Positions 24,621 through 36,942 of a stretch of 64,000 bases of DNA are shown here, piece after piece. The stretch's first letter is position 1; every line of letters begins with the position of its first letter. This stretch comes from Marasmius tenuissimus. Its lineage: Eukaryota; Basidiomycota; Agaricomycetes; Agaricales; Marasmiaceae. The stretch spans positions 5,208,001 to 5,272,000 of the forward strand of contig JAQOTA010000053.1 in NCBI GenBank assembly GCA_029532415.1. Direction: 5' to 3'. Made by a program: the position numbers and the translations under genes. The notes beneath the pieces are model-generated. The model was not told the origin of the DNA. It saw only the letters and a program-made list of their open reading frames with translations, and searched no databases.

Positions 24621-27600
24621 TCAGGTGCACGAGCGGGTCGGCAGGCGGCGGGCGACTTCGAGGAGTCCACGATCGTAGCCCTTAATTCTTCGAAGCCTAG
24701 GCGCCGCACGAGGACGAACCTGCCGCGCAGCCGAGTCTGGCGCCTCGTTAGAACGGCTTAATCGTGGTTGGCCAAGATATTCAATGAACGTGAACGGGTC
24801 ATAACCGCCAAAAAGCAAAACAAGGGAGCTGGGTGGGGCGTCTATCAAGTAGTGAGCTAATTGATTGAACTTGAATGCCCAGCCCAAAATGTACACACCT
24901 CCCAGGGTCCCGTCAGATTTCCTTACGTGCCACTTTTCTCCGGTTGTGTCCAAGACGTCTAGGATGTCATCTTTGGCAAACGAAAATGTGTTAAGGTCGT
25001 CTGAAGAGGAGCAAACTGTTGGAAAAGATGAAACTCAGTGGGAGCAAAACCTCCAGGAAAGCGCACACACAATCTTCCAAAGCTCGCGCCAAGTCCACGG
25101 GAACTTCACCCAAGCGACGCATAAAATTTGACGGGACCGCTAGGAAAACGAAAAACAATAGAGATCAGTCGCTGATTTCCAGAACTACACAGCCGAGATG
25201 AAGTATTCACTCCCAATGGTTCCATTTGGGGCTTGAGCCCGCCACCATTCGTCGTTAGCGCTCAGGATATCCAGAACCATACCCTTGGCGAAGGATAGAC
25301 CTCCCGGAACCTCACTTGTATCTATGAAAGGAAGGAATGTCAGTCAAGTTGAAGCGTGAAACATCAAGCAACAAACAGGAATAGAGTGCTTTGGCCTTGA
25401 AGATAGCGCGGTGTTCTGCGGGGAGTGACACCGGAGCGGGATAAACTTTAGGGGTTACTGGTGTCGCTGGTTTTGGCCTAGTTGTGTCGTTTCCGTCCCT
25501 TCCTACGCCACTAGAGGCACGGACGGGAGGATTGAACATGTCATCGTCCGTGTCGAATGGCATACCCTATGGGTCACCGTGACTTGCATTTAGTAAGGAT
25601 TTAAGAAGAAGGTAATCACCACATACCTCGTCCGGCATGTTGTGCGGTTTGACTTTCTTCCAGAGGCCACAAAATCCAATATCTTTCTCTGCAATACCAA
25701 TTTTAGCATTCCGTTGCGTACAACCAGGTGGAAGCGTGAAGATAGCCGCGGAAAGAAGGGAGTTACTTAAAAAAGGTGTCGAAGACGGTTCGAACGCCAG
25801 AACATGAGACACGAAAGAGAGATCACTCACTAATTCCACTAGCATACGCAGCAGCGGCCAGAACGTTCAACACACGCTCTTTCACCACGGGGTTCGTTCT
25901 TGAGCTCAAAAGAAGCTCTTCCAGGGTTTCTAAGAATTTCCGAGAGGTCGACTGGCCTATGAATGTATCTGTCGAGTTCCGAAGCATGATTGCCCAAAGC
26001 TAAAGGTGAGGATCGAAGTTAACAGCTTAAATATTAGAATGAGAGAAGGATCACTTACCCGAGCTGCACTGAGCTGAGCTTGGGGCTGGCCGTACTTGAA
26101 CTCATTGCGTAACGTCCGTACAGCTTCCTTGGCATTGGAATCACTGGCTGATGCACGTTCACAAACGTCAAGGACAAGAGCCCAATCTTCAGAGGATGTT
26201 GCTGTGAGAAAGCCTGTGTACGCCGCAAACAAAGCAAAACAGTTGAGGAATTACTGAACCAATGCAGGTGTGGCAAACGTAGAACGCACCAATCAGCCTC
26301 GTTAGTTCTCCCTGTTCCTCGGGGCGCACTAGTTGCCACGACTGGCGTCGTTCTCTTGGGCCATGGTCATGATCCTTGTCCTTGTCGCCACCACCAGTAG
26401 TCCATCTGGATAGCCACCCACTTATCCTCCTGCCCTTCCCTGTCTCCTTGATCTCCTTCCTGACGTTGCTATTTTCGATATCGTGCAACACCATTGTGCT
26501 CGGTGCTAGCGAGTTCATATAAGAATGTTGTGCTATCCCAGAACTGGGTCTCGAAGGCGCAGTCATCTCCATTGTCGCCGTTGTGTCAGTCCCCGTGTGC
26601 TGGCGGTGATGAGTCTGATGAGGATGTCCAGTGCTCGGCAGATGCTGATATGCATGTGGCGGATCCAGGACCTTCGATGTCCCCATCGCTAGTGGTATTG
26701 ATATCGAATCGTTGTTTGAATTGTTTGGAACGATGGGACCGGCGAACGAAGTTGTTCTCTCGTGCATCCCACTCGGTGTAACTTCCAGTAAGTCAGAGAA
26801 GATCCGATTGGCTTTAAGTTGAGAGCCATTTGGCGATCCGGGGGAGAAAGAGCGATATTCAACATTCTCCCAAACCTGGGTGAATAGGGACTCATTCCAA
26901 TCCGAGGCTGGTGAGGCCCTTGCAACTATTTGTTCGACCTTCTCAAGGACATGGCTAGCACTTGGCCGAGAGGATGGGTTTGCGCCCCAGCACACATTCA
27001 TAAGAGCCCACATCGCGTCTGAGAGTTCAGGTGCCCCTTCAGGCCTCGAGGGCCGCTTGCCTTGTACGACATTTAATGCTACCGTCATCTCGTTCGCAAG
27101 TTCAGGAAACGGTTGAAGGCCAGTGAAGATCTGCATACAAAGCCAGTCTCAGATTTTTCGACAAGTTCATGCTTGCATCCGGGCTCACCTCGTGACAGAC
27201 ACATGCGTAAGAATACATGTCACTCTCCTTTGACGGTCTCCCGTTCTCGACGAGTAGCTCCGGAGCCAGCCACCGTGCAGTTCCAACAGGCCGCGTCGTA
27301 GAAGCAGTGATTCGGAGGCCATTCGTGTCAGTGATACGGGACAGGCCAAAATCTGCGATGCAAGCTCGGAATGAACATGTAATAAGTATGTTGAGACCCT
27401 TCAGATCGCCGTGAACGATCTTTCTGCTATGCAGGTAAGCCAACCCAGAGGTAACGTCAAAAACCTTGAGAATTCTATCAGCATATTTCATTCCATGTAC
27501 CACGCACTACTACAGAAACCAAACAAATACTCACCAGCGTGTAATGGTCCACATCTTCCCTTTTCGTGGCTTTCAAGAACTCGACGAGATTCCCCTTCTC

Positions 27601-28202
27601 CATCCATGGAGAAATCAGACACAGCTGCTGAGTGTGCTCGAGTCGATATATGCCAAAGAAGGGCAATACGTTTGGATGCTTCAATTGGCGCCATAGAATC
27701 GCTTCCCGCAAGTATTCCTATTTAAAACAGGAAGTCAGTCATATGTTGATGGACAGCAAAACAGCCTACGTTTGTCAATTTGACCAAGTCAGATTTGAGG
27801 TACACTTTCACGACCTTCAAACACACCAACTCGCTCGAGTCGCCGATAGTTCCCTTCCAGACATCCCCGAACCCTCCCGCAGCAATAGGATAGTCTCCCA
27901 TCTTCTTCACGTTTTGTATCGATAGACATGTTGGGTATAAGCCAGAGTTCTTTGACAGACGAAGCATGGCAGTGAAGATTGGGGATCGTAACTCTGGCGA
28001 TAGGTCTGGGTAGTCCACAAGCTAGAAGGAGGTCAGATTCCATTTGTTTTTCGTACAGACTGAGACTTGCCTGCTGCATATGATCCAGCCATTGTTGAGC
28101 AGGACGTCCCTTCTTGGCCAAGAAGCTCTGCAGCCACGACTTGTCCGCGAAAGTCCATTTCAGGGTCTGTTCAAGGCGTTTCAATTCCGTCTCGGATGCC
28201 AT
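24621..28202 (-). CDS. K2: TKL kinase-VHS-SH3-SH3 protein (intact)
   Basis: Thirteen exons: 28202-28071, 28021-27770, 27717-27535, 27464-27189, 27130-26290, 26213-26059, 25999-25831, 25688-25627, 25566-25377, 25321-25211, 25139-25071, 25015-24899, 24841-24621; 925 aa, all in frame. The first intron is GC-AG. Kinase about residues 85-350: AAGGFGDVWKG, VCLKVVKVY, IVHGDLKGLNILIT, DFGLSR, APELL. A Ser/Pro/His-rich linker leads to a VHS domain at about 560-670 (TSSEDWALVLDVCERA, EFKYGQPQAQLSAARLWAI). Next is a GLWKKVKPHNMPDEGMPFD linker as in Lsb5-like adaptors. Two SH3 domains follow (ALYSYTSEVPG...WWRAQAPNGTIGTVPSNF; then ALEDF...DAPPSS). VHS and SH3 domains serve ubiquitin and actin-coupled endocytic sorting, so a membrane-traffic kinase is inferred. 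No GAT domain is present. Confidence 0.82.
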
Positions 28203-28479
28203 AGGTCTCTTCAGGGTCGAGCTGTGAGGTGGTTTTGAGCAAGAAAGGGGCAGCAACCAACACCGTCTGGTTGACCATCGACATCACTGAGCATCGCTAC
28301 CAACAAAGATTTTTTGCCCTTGTGCTGTTGACCTTTCCGTTTTCAGTCGAATGGCAGCCGTTAGTGGCGGTTTTGCAAAAACTTCTGTGATACCGCAGGA
28401 GTTGAAGGCGGTGGTGGTGTTGGTTGTGGGAAAGAGAGAGAGAGACGGAAATCGGGCCGGACCTCCGTCCTTACTCCAG

Positions 28480-29462
28480 GACCACCACGAAATCAAGAAC
28501 GTACGAGCTCTGCGTTCATCTTGACCGATACCCTTCCAGGCACTGTCATTCAGATACCTCAACATTGACGCACTACATCTTACAACCCGGATCAGCAAGC
28601 ATGAGCTTAGCGGGTCAACGCCAAGGCTTTAGTGCAGCACGAAGGATCTTGGATGTAAGGAGACAAAGTTGGAAGGTTTGAGTGGTCTTGAAGCTCTGTG
28701 TACTGCCAGGATTCTGTCCATCTCGTGAGTCTTGTATATGAATCTTCAGTGCCTACTAATACTCACAAATCGCAATTAACGGGTCGCTCTGTGGTAGATT
28801 TGGTGTTTTTATGCGCCAGCATCTCATACAACAAGTTACGTTTCTATGGACCGCGATGCGCAGATGAGTCTCAGCTCGATCGCGCAGGCAGCTCAGAAAT
28901 TAATGCATGCTCTCAATTCAGGCCACACGAACCCAGGATATTGACAAAGAGTCTCGCGCGTTCACGGAGGCGTCTGGTATGGGGACTCAGATGATGATGG
29001 TAGACACACGGCTCGGCAATATGCATTCGAAGCACTTTGTATGTTTCGACTCGAGGGTGGCCGGTTGAGAATGCAAACTGTCCGGATTGAACAGCTTCTA
29101 CCCTCTGATCGGGGTTGGGATTTTCAATGGACAACCGAGACCTCAACTCGCTCATTGATATCGAGACCTGGTTTCGAAGTTTTCCAAGATCGATATTCTG
29201 TACGCCTGCAACAACCGATAACCAATCTGGATCTGGATTTTCAATTGCGAAACACAGCCTACAGCCGCTCACGGAGCGCGCACTCATCTACGGACAGACG
29301 ATACCTGCCCAGAAATCCAGAACGACTTTAGGGTTCTACCTGAGGAATCAGGTGACAGACCCCAATGCTAACAGCACGGTGTTTGTGAACCCGGCGAGTC
29401 GGTCGATCAGGAGACGCAGGACGAATTATGCCACTAAGGAATCCGGCAGTGACGGTTCCTGA
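28480..29462 (+). pseudogene. MPPE2: remnants of HHHEIED exon and metallophosphoesterase
   Basis: 28480-28700 matches the upstream exon of other copies (HHEIKN...). 29000-29462 matches the phosphoesterase body. The THGPP to GHFH part is deleted: LQPLTERALIYGQTIPAQ passes directly into the C-terminal STVFVNPASRS, and YATKESGSDGS precedes the stop. A divergent neighbour of K2. Confidence 0.5.
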
Positions 29463-30267
29463 ACGATCGCAGTAGATTTATTAGATCGCGCTGTTTAAAA
29501 TTCATCTCATACTAATGCAGGTACTGAGGCAACGAGCGACAGGTTCCTCCGGATATTGGATGGTTTCTCAATAGTACAAGACCAAATCCCTCACCTGTCT
29601 CTTTTAGTAGCTGGCTTAAGATTGTGGATTGTGATTGGTGGCTTGCTCAAAACAGCCGACAGTACAGACGCTCAACCTCTTCCAATCCAAGCCTCAGCCA
29701 GCCTGTACATGTGCCCCAGTGACGAGCCTGGCTTGGTACTCATTTGAATCTCAATTCATCTGGGGAGCAGCCGTTTGCCTTTGGTTTATTCTTGTGCGAC
29801 GTAACTCATCGCCATTCTGATCGCTGTGTTACGTGTAGATCCTTGTGAGTCCACAATCGTATCAAGCGAATAGTAATCAGTGACCTGCGATGATTATAGA
29901 ACGAGGTTTCTTGAATGAACGCTGGTATCTGGAAAAGACATGATGAGCGAAGTGCCACCAAGGCCATTGGCAGCTCGCAAGAGATGTTTGTGACAGAAGT
30001 TTAGTCGGCCTGTCCATGTTTGCAAGGAATCTATCTAATATGGACAACTGATAACCCAACTGTTGTTCCCTCCGAGCATCCGGCTAAGATGGAGACCACC
30101 ACAGATTATTTTTCGAACGTATCAAAGTCCCGGCCACTGGCAAACGTCTTTGTCGACCATCCGCTCGTTTGCAATCGCGCCACAACTCTGGCCTCTGTGG
30201 CGTCGTTGCCAGTGTTGAGCGTTGTGATGCTGGTCAAAGCTAGTGATCATCGATAATCAATCCGCCA
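29463..30267. other. intergenic, no gene seen
   Basis: Decayed sequence shared with the stretch downstream of MPPE0, for example the text around 29690-29760 against 1190-1250. No supported ORF, RNA gene or element. Confidence 0.4.
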
Positions 30268-33200
30268 TCATTGGATAAGTGAGCTCTGTTCCCAAAATCT
30301 TTTTACCAACTCCTGAAGAGGCCCAGAGTACGGCAGTGGCACTGTGGGTGACGTTAGATTGGTGCTCAGACCTGCCAGTTCAGAGAGAATTTTACGTACC
30401 TTCGATGGCCCCCACGGCTGGATGTGAGTCGTCCCTCGCGTGAGAGTTCGGTTCGTCAGGCAAAGCTTTATCCATCCACATTTGAACCGAGTTATCAACG
30501 ACAACTTCGCGAGAATGCACGTACAATCCCAAGGGTCCATGACAAAACCAGGGAACATTTGCACGAAATGCGAGTGAACCGCTGTGGGAAGTAATAGGTA
30601 TCGGTCACAAAAGTGTTTGAACTGTAGCGCAGGAATCGGGTACTTACTTCCAACAGTACCGTCTGGTGTTCGGGCCACCGACCATGGACATCCATTGACG
30701 AGGATATCCAAAGTTGTACCCTTGGTAAAGGATATATCGCTCGGGCGCAATGCGGTGTCTACGAGAAAAATATAGGTTTTTTTTGGTGAGGAACGGGAAG
30801 TGACGTACAGGAGTAGCGCGCTTTAGCTTTGAATAAAGCCTGAGCTGTTGCGGGGTGGGGACTGTCGCTGAACTGTGCCTCGGGAAAATTGACAAGGGTG
30901 AATATTGGATGGTCATCTGCCAGTGGAACGCCCTAGCAGCCCAGGAAAGAAGGTGAGCCATAGGAATCAGGTACAAGATTGCAAATTTACCTCTTCAGGT
31001 AAGTCCGGAGACTTGTATTTCCTCCACAAATGTTGGAACGGTGTATCCTCTTTCAAAAACATTCGGCTGAGGCTACGATTCACCAGGATTTCTTGTTGCA
31101 CTCACTACCACCGCCGCTACCATGGGCAACCGAGGCAACTACCTCCAAGATACTCTCGCGTACAACCGGGTTTGTTGATCGCTGAACGAGTACATCCTCT
31201 ACGGCATCGAGGAAATTTCGCGACGACATTTCACTGACAAAGTACTTCGAGGGGTGATGTGTTAGGCACGCCCATAGCTTCGCAGAGATAGTAGTGAGGG
31301 GTGGTCCATCTTTCGTGATGCGAGTGCACATACCTTGATAGCAAGGAGCTGGGCTCGCGGAGCTCCGTACTTGAACCTTCTCCTGAGTGCTGTTACGGCT
31401 TCCTTGGCACAGAATTCGTTCATCCGGACGACATGGTGAACGAGGTACATCTCCCGGTCCTTCCAACTGTTGACACCCGGAGATGTAAGATGCGCTGTGG
31501 AACCACGTTCGGTCAACTTGAAGCTTTTCGTTGTTTGTAATGAACATGTTGTCAACACACCGATCATTCTAACAAGCCCTTGCGGAGTAAGCCAGTTACT
31601 TCGATCCACTGGCATCGCACGTTCACGAGACTTCCCGAAGGGGCGAAAGGGATAGATGGAATGTGGTGCAGGGAGATGTATTGTTGAGGGATCAGGACCG
31701 TCGGAGTGCAGAGCGAGAAGGTTGGATGGGGCGACTGTGACGGAAGATGAGGTACCTGATTAGACTCCATCGATGTTGAAACAGAAGATGTCCGACACGC
31801 ACTACCAAAGATTCCGTCGCCCTTCTGTACGAGCCAACAAGATCCGTTTGTGCTCAGGACGTCCAAAATGTCGCCCTTCGTAAACGAAACCTCGTTAGGA
31901 ACATCGAGCGAGGCACTATCTGTTTAAGCTCGCGCTGAGCAGGACTAAAAGCTGTAGAGAGATGTACGTACAATCATACAAAGCTATCGCGTAGCCCACA
32001 GGGACTTCATCAATGATACACATGTAATCCGATGGAACCGCTGAGCAATAGACGTTAGTCACCATAAAGGTTCGTAGCCGCAGCTCTGAGGAAATACTCA
32101 CTCCCAATGGTTCCATCTGGTGCTCGGGCCCGCCACCAGAAGTCTTCAGTGTCTAAGATATCTAATATGACACCCTTGCCAAAGGTTAGATCCCTCGGGT
32201 CCTCGTCCACGTCTATAACAAAAGGTCGGTTGATTGACACGCAACAGCAAGGATCGGCATACAGGAGTAGAGCGCTTTGGCCTTGAACACCACGGGAACT
32301 GTTACAGAGGGTGTCACTGGGGTGGGTCCGACTTCAGGTTTGCTTGTGGGGGGTGGGGGGACGCTATTAAACTGAATATGGGAGGGCGTTCTGTGAATGC
32401 GGGGTAACTGTTGGAGTCGTAACCTTGAGAGAAGATGTTCGAGCACTGTTGAGGGTTTAAGATCCCCGAGGAGTAGAGCGAGCAGGTTGAACGGGACGGC
32501 TGTCAGAGACGGGAGAAGGTCTTGGTCACGACCCGCAGCCACCAGACCACGAGAGATTCACCCACTTCCAACGGTTCCATCGCCCTTCCGTACCTGCCAC
32601 CTGTCTCCATTCTTGTCGAGAATTTCCAAGATGTCGTTTTTAGCGAACGAGACTTCGCCAAAGTTATCGGGCGAGGCGCTGTCTGTTCAAGAGGGAAAAA
32701 AACGAGGCTGAGAGCGACCAAAAGCTGGCTCTAGAGGAGGCTACATACAATCGCATAAAGCCCTTGCATAGTCTATAGGAGTTTCCTCGGCTACGGGTAC
32801 TTTCTCGAGTACAGGAGCTTCCCCGAGCGTGGGAGCTTCCTCGAGGGTACGCATGAAATTCGATGGGACCACTGGACCAATGAACGTTACTTACGAGTTC
32901 GAATTACAAGTCTGAGAAGAGGTACTCACTTCCGATGGTTCCATCTGGTGCTCGGGCCTCCCACCATTCGTTGTCGGTGTCTAGGATATCTAGAACCACA
33001 CCCTTGTCAAAGGATAGATCCTCCGGGTCCTGACGTGTATCTATGAAACAAATGTCAGTCGACTGACACAGAACAACAAGAAGCGGCATACAGAAATGAA
33101 GGGTTTCAGCTTTGAAAAGCACGGAAACCGTTGCGGGGGATATCATCAAGGCGGGTCCCGCCTCAAATTGAGTTGCAGGAGGAATGCCATTACTTTGGAT

Positions 33201-35044
33201 ATGGGAGGGTGTCTTATCGATGCTCGGCTTATGCTGATGTCGTAACCTGGACAAAAGGAGACGTTCGAGCATTGTTGAGGGGTCGAGGTCCCCAAAGAAA
33301 AGAACGAGGAGGTTGGATGGGATGACTATTAGATGTTGATATATTTGCTCAAACCCTGCAACCGCCAGACTGTAAGAGATTACTCACTTCCAACAGTTCC
33401 ATCACCCTTCCGTACCTGCCAGCTGTCTCCAGTGTTATTCAGGATGTCTAAAATGTCGTCCTTAGCAAACGATACTTGGCCAGGTTCGTCGGGTGAGGCA
33501 CTATCTATCGCGACATTATAGAGTTATCAATAACGAGAAACTCCAGACAAGCGTACGCACGATCATGCAGGACTCTCGCATAGTCCACGGGAACTTCCTC
33601 GAGGTCACGCATAAAATTCAACGGATCCGCTGGATGTAATATTAGACGTTGCTCACTAAAGTCCGGAATGACGGAGTTGAGATAGAGTGCTCACAATCTA
33701 TGGTTCCATCGACGTTTTTCCTCACTTGGGTGAACAAGGACTCGCTCCAGTCCGAAGCCTGTGAAAATGGTCCCATCGAGGTCGTTTCTGCGACTTTGCC
33801 AACAACATAGCCGGCGGTCGGTCTAGATGATGGAGTTGCATCCCAGCATGCTGTCATCAGGGCCCACATGGCATCCGAGAGCTCAGATATCTCTTCCGGT
33901 CTTGAAGGGCGGATTCCCTGAGCAACATTGAACGCGACCGCCATTTCGTTTGCAAGTTCGGGAAATGGCTGGAGTCCAGTGAAAATCTGAGACCATACTT
34001 AGACCACCAGACAACTGGATACTCAGATCCGAGCTCACCTCACAGCAGACGCACGCAAACGAGTAAACGTCGCTCTCCGTTGATGGCCTTCCGCCTCCGA
34101 GAAGTAGCTCTGGAGCCAGCCACCTTGCGGTGCCAACGGGGCGCGTCGTAGAAGAGGTAACCCGAAGACCTTGAGAGTCAGTGATGCGGGACAGCCCGAA
34201 ATCCGCGATGCAAGCGCGAAGTGAGGCTGTTATGAGGATATTGACGCCTTTTAGGTCCCCGTGGATAATCTTCTTGATGTGCAGGTAAGCCAACCCAGAC
34301 GCGACATCATGGACCTTGAGAGAACTGCATTAGCATCCGATGCGCTACGGAGACTTGCCCACAAGCTACTCACCAGTGTGTAATGGTCGACATTTTCCCG
34401 CTTTGTAGCCTTCAAGAACTGGACAAGATTACCTTTCTCCATCCACGGGGAAATTAAACATAGTTGTTGAGTTTGCTCGAGCCGATAGATTCCGAGGAAA
34501 GGTAGCACATTTGGATGCTTTGTCTGGCGCCAGAGAATCGCTTCCTGCAAGTATTCCTATTCATATATGAGAAATCAGTCATATGGCAAGACACAGCAGG
34601 ATGGCGCACATTCGTCAGTTCTTCCAAGTTGGACGACATGTATACTTTCACCACTTTCAAACACACAAGCTCGCTTGAGTCACCAATAGTCCCTTTCCAA
34701 ACGTCTCCGAATCCTCCAGCAGCGATAGGATATTGTCCAGTCCTCTTCACATTCTGTATAGATAGACATGTTGGGTGCAAGCCGGAGTTCTTCGACAAAC
34801 GAAGCATGGCGGTGACGATTGCGGGTCGTAGCTCTGGTGATAGATCCGGGTAGTCCACAAGCTGGAATCAGGTCAGCTTCTCTGCAGTGTCCGTATACAA
34901 ACTTGGACTTGCCTGTTGCATACAATCCAGCCATTGTTGAGCAGGACGTCCCTTGTTGGCCAGAACGCCCTGCAGCCTTGATTTGTCCGCAAAAGTCCAC
35001 TTCAAAGTTTGTTCGAAGCGTTTCAACTGTGCGTCGGACGCCAT
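30268..35044 (-). CDS. K3: TKL kinase with expanded SH3 array and VHS domain
   Basis: First exons 35044-34913 (GC-AG donor), 34861-34610, 34556-34374, 34314-34039, 33986-33695 encode the kinase (AAGGFGDVWKG, IIHGDLKGVNILIT, DFGLSR, APELL). In exon 5 the kinase tail SLFTQVRKNV is fused in frame to an SH3 tail DGTIDSDPLNFMRDLEE. I followed about 19 further small exons to the stop at 30268 without a frame break. They give SH3 domains in type order II, I, II, I, II, then a VHS domain (31510-31085; KEAVTALRRRFKYGAPRAQL), a linker GVPLADDHPIF, one more SH3 (YTALRPSDISFTKG) and a tail ending FWEQSSLIQ. About 1,150 aa by my count. Probably functional; small-exon joins need transcript support. Confidence 0.75.
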
Positions 35045-36206
35045 AGGCCTCCGAGCTACGAGACGGTTTGGATCAACATGAATAGTAACCAAATCATCGC
35101 TGCCATCAAAGCCCTTGTTTTGCCCTTGATCGTGTCATCGTGATGTCTTTCCGTTTTGAGTTGTATGACGGGTGACAATATGATTTGAATATGTGCCATT
35201 CGCCATTGGTAGTGGTTTTGTGAAAACATCCTCGAAGTATCTTCGATCCCGTGGTGAGAATTGACCATCAGTGAACAAGAGGCATAGTGTTGGCTGCGTG
35301 GGCACTGGGGGGGAAAGAAGTCAAAGCGTCCATGGGTAATCACTATAGCGTTCACCATCCCAGAATTCGGGCCGGACGTCCGTTCAGACTGGCCTCCGAG
35401 TCGCCATCTCGCACCACCACCACCACCACGAAATCGAAAACGCGTACGAGCTCTGCGTTCAGCTTGACCTGCCATCCAGATACCTCAACATGGGCGCACT
35501 ACTCTGCATTTTTATACCCGAGCATACGGTTTGCGGGTCAACGCTAAGACTTATAGTGCAGGACGAAGGATTTTGAGCATTCTCGAAACTTTGTGCACTA
35601 TTAGAATTCTGTCCACCTCGTGAGTTTTGTATATGGCTTTTTTATGCCTATTAGAACTAACGAATTGCATTTGACGGTCCACGGGTCGCCCTGTGGTAAA
35701 TTTAATGTTTCTTGTGCGCCAGCTAAAGCAAGAAAGGCCTCAAAACAGTCATCCCGGCACGTCGATTTATCAGAAAAGGCTGAAAGCGCACCTTGCATCA
35801 GCGTTCCGACCCTCTAATGCTATTATCTTATACCAAGTTACGCTCCTACGGACTGCGATGCGCAGGTGAGTCTCAGTTCTCGTGCAGGTAGCTCAGAAAT
35901 TCATCTTATCTCAATCTAGGCTACAAGAACTAGGGATAATGACAGCAGAATATACGAGTTGAAGGTCGAAAGTGAAGGGAGGAGGCGTAACGGTCAGTTG
36001 AGCGGGTTGGGAGCAGGCAGTCGGGTAAAGTGCACAGGGTTCGAGAGTGGCGTGGACATTGGGAGGTGAGCCTGTCGGGCTCTTACAATGTTCTCTTTCT
36101 CCTCCACGCCGGCGCCCATCATGAGGTCTAAACCTCAGTGTATGTCAACGGGAACAAAGAGCCTTGCCTGTTCAGGGAAGCATCTTGGACGCGCCGCTTG
36201 GCAATA

Positions 36207-36575
36207 CTGACCTATTTCAATCAATTCGGATGGGGTTTCCCGTGTGACCGAAAAATTTTCTGGCATGAATTCGGATGGCAGGTCGGTGACCGGTGACACC
36301 GGTGGAAATTTTGTATGGAACAATAAGGGATGGGGCAGGCTGAGGGAGAATCACGGCGGCTGAGAGTTGCCACCAGTCAAAATTTGCAGAATGCACCAGA
36401 TTCAGGCCAAAAAATGGCAGAAAGTCCGATTTCTTGGCCTTTTGGGCCGCCCGAAATTATGTCACATTTGGGAACATTTCGGATGACCCCCCTGTGACCT
36501 AGTGACCATCCGAAAAAATTTCGGATACTGGGGGGCGTGTGACGCGTGACATCCGAATTGATTGAAATAGGTCAG
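36207..36575 (+). mobile_element. MITE1, TA-flanked, 369 bp
   Basis: Termini CTGACCTATTTCAATCAATT and its inverse (36556-36575), flanked by TA at 36205-36206 and 36576-36577. The homologous unoccupied sequence GGCAATATGCATTCG near 29019 has a single TA. TA duplication suggests a Tc1/mariner-type MITE. No coding capacity. Confidence 0.88.
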
Positions 36576-36942
36576 TATGCATTCGGAGCACTTTGTATGT
36601 TTCGACTCGAGGGTGGCCTGTTGAGGACGCTAACTATCCGGATTGAACAGCACCTACTGACCTATTTCAATCAATTTGGATGTCACGCATCACACGCCCC
36701 CCAGTATCCGAAATTTTTTCGGATGGTCACTAGGTCACAGGGGGGTCATCCGAAATGTTCCCAAATGTGACATAATTTCGGGCGGCCCAAAAGGCCAAGA
36801 AATCGGACTTTCTGCCATTTTTTGGTCTGAATCTGGTGCATTCTGCAAATTTTGACTGGTGGCAACTCTCAGCCACCGTGATTCTCCCTCAGCCTGCCCC
36901 ATCCCTTATTGTTCCATACGAAATTTCCACCGGTGTCACCGG

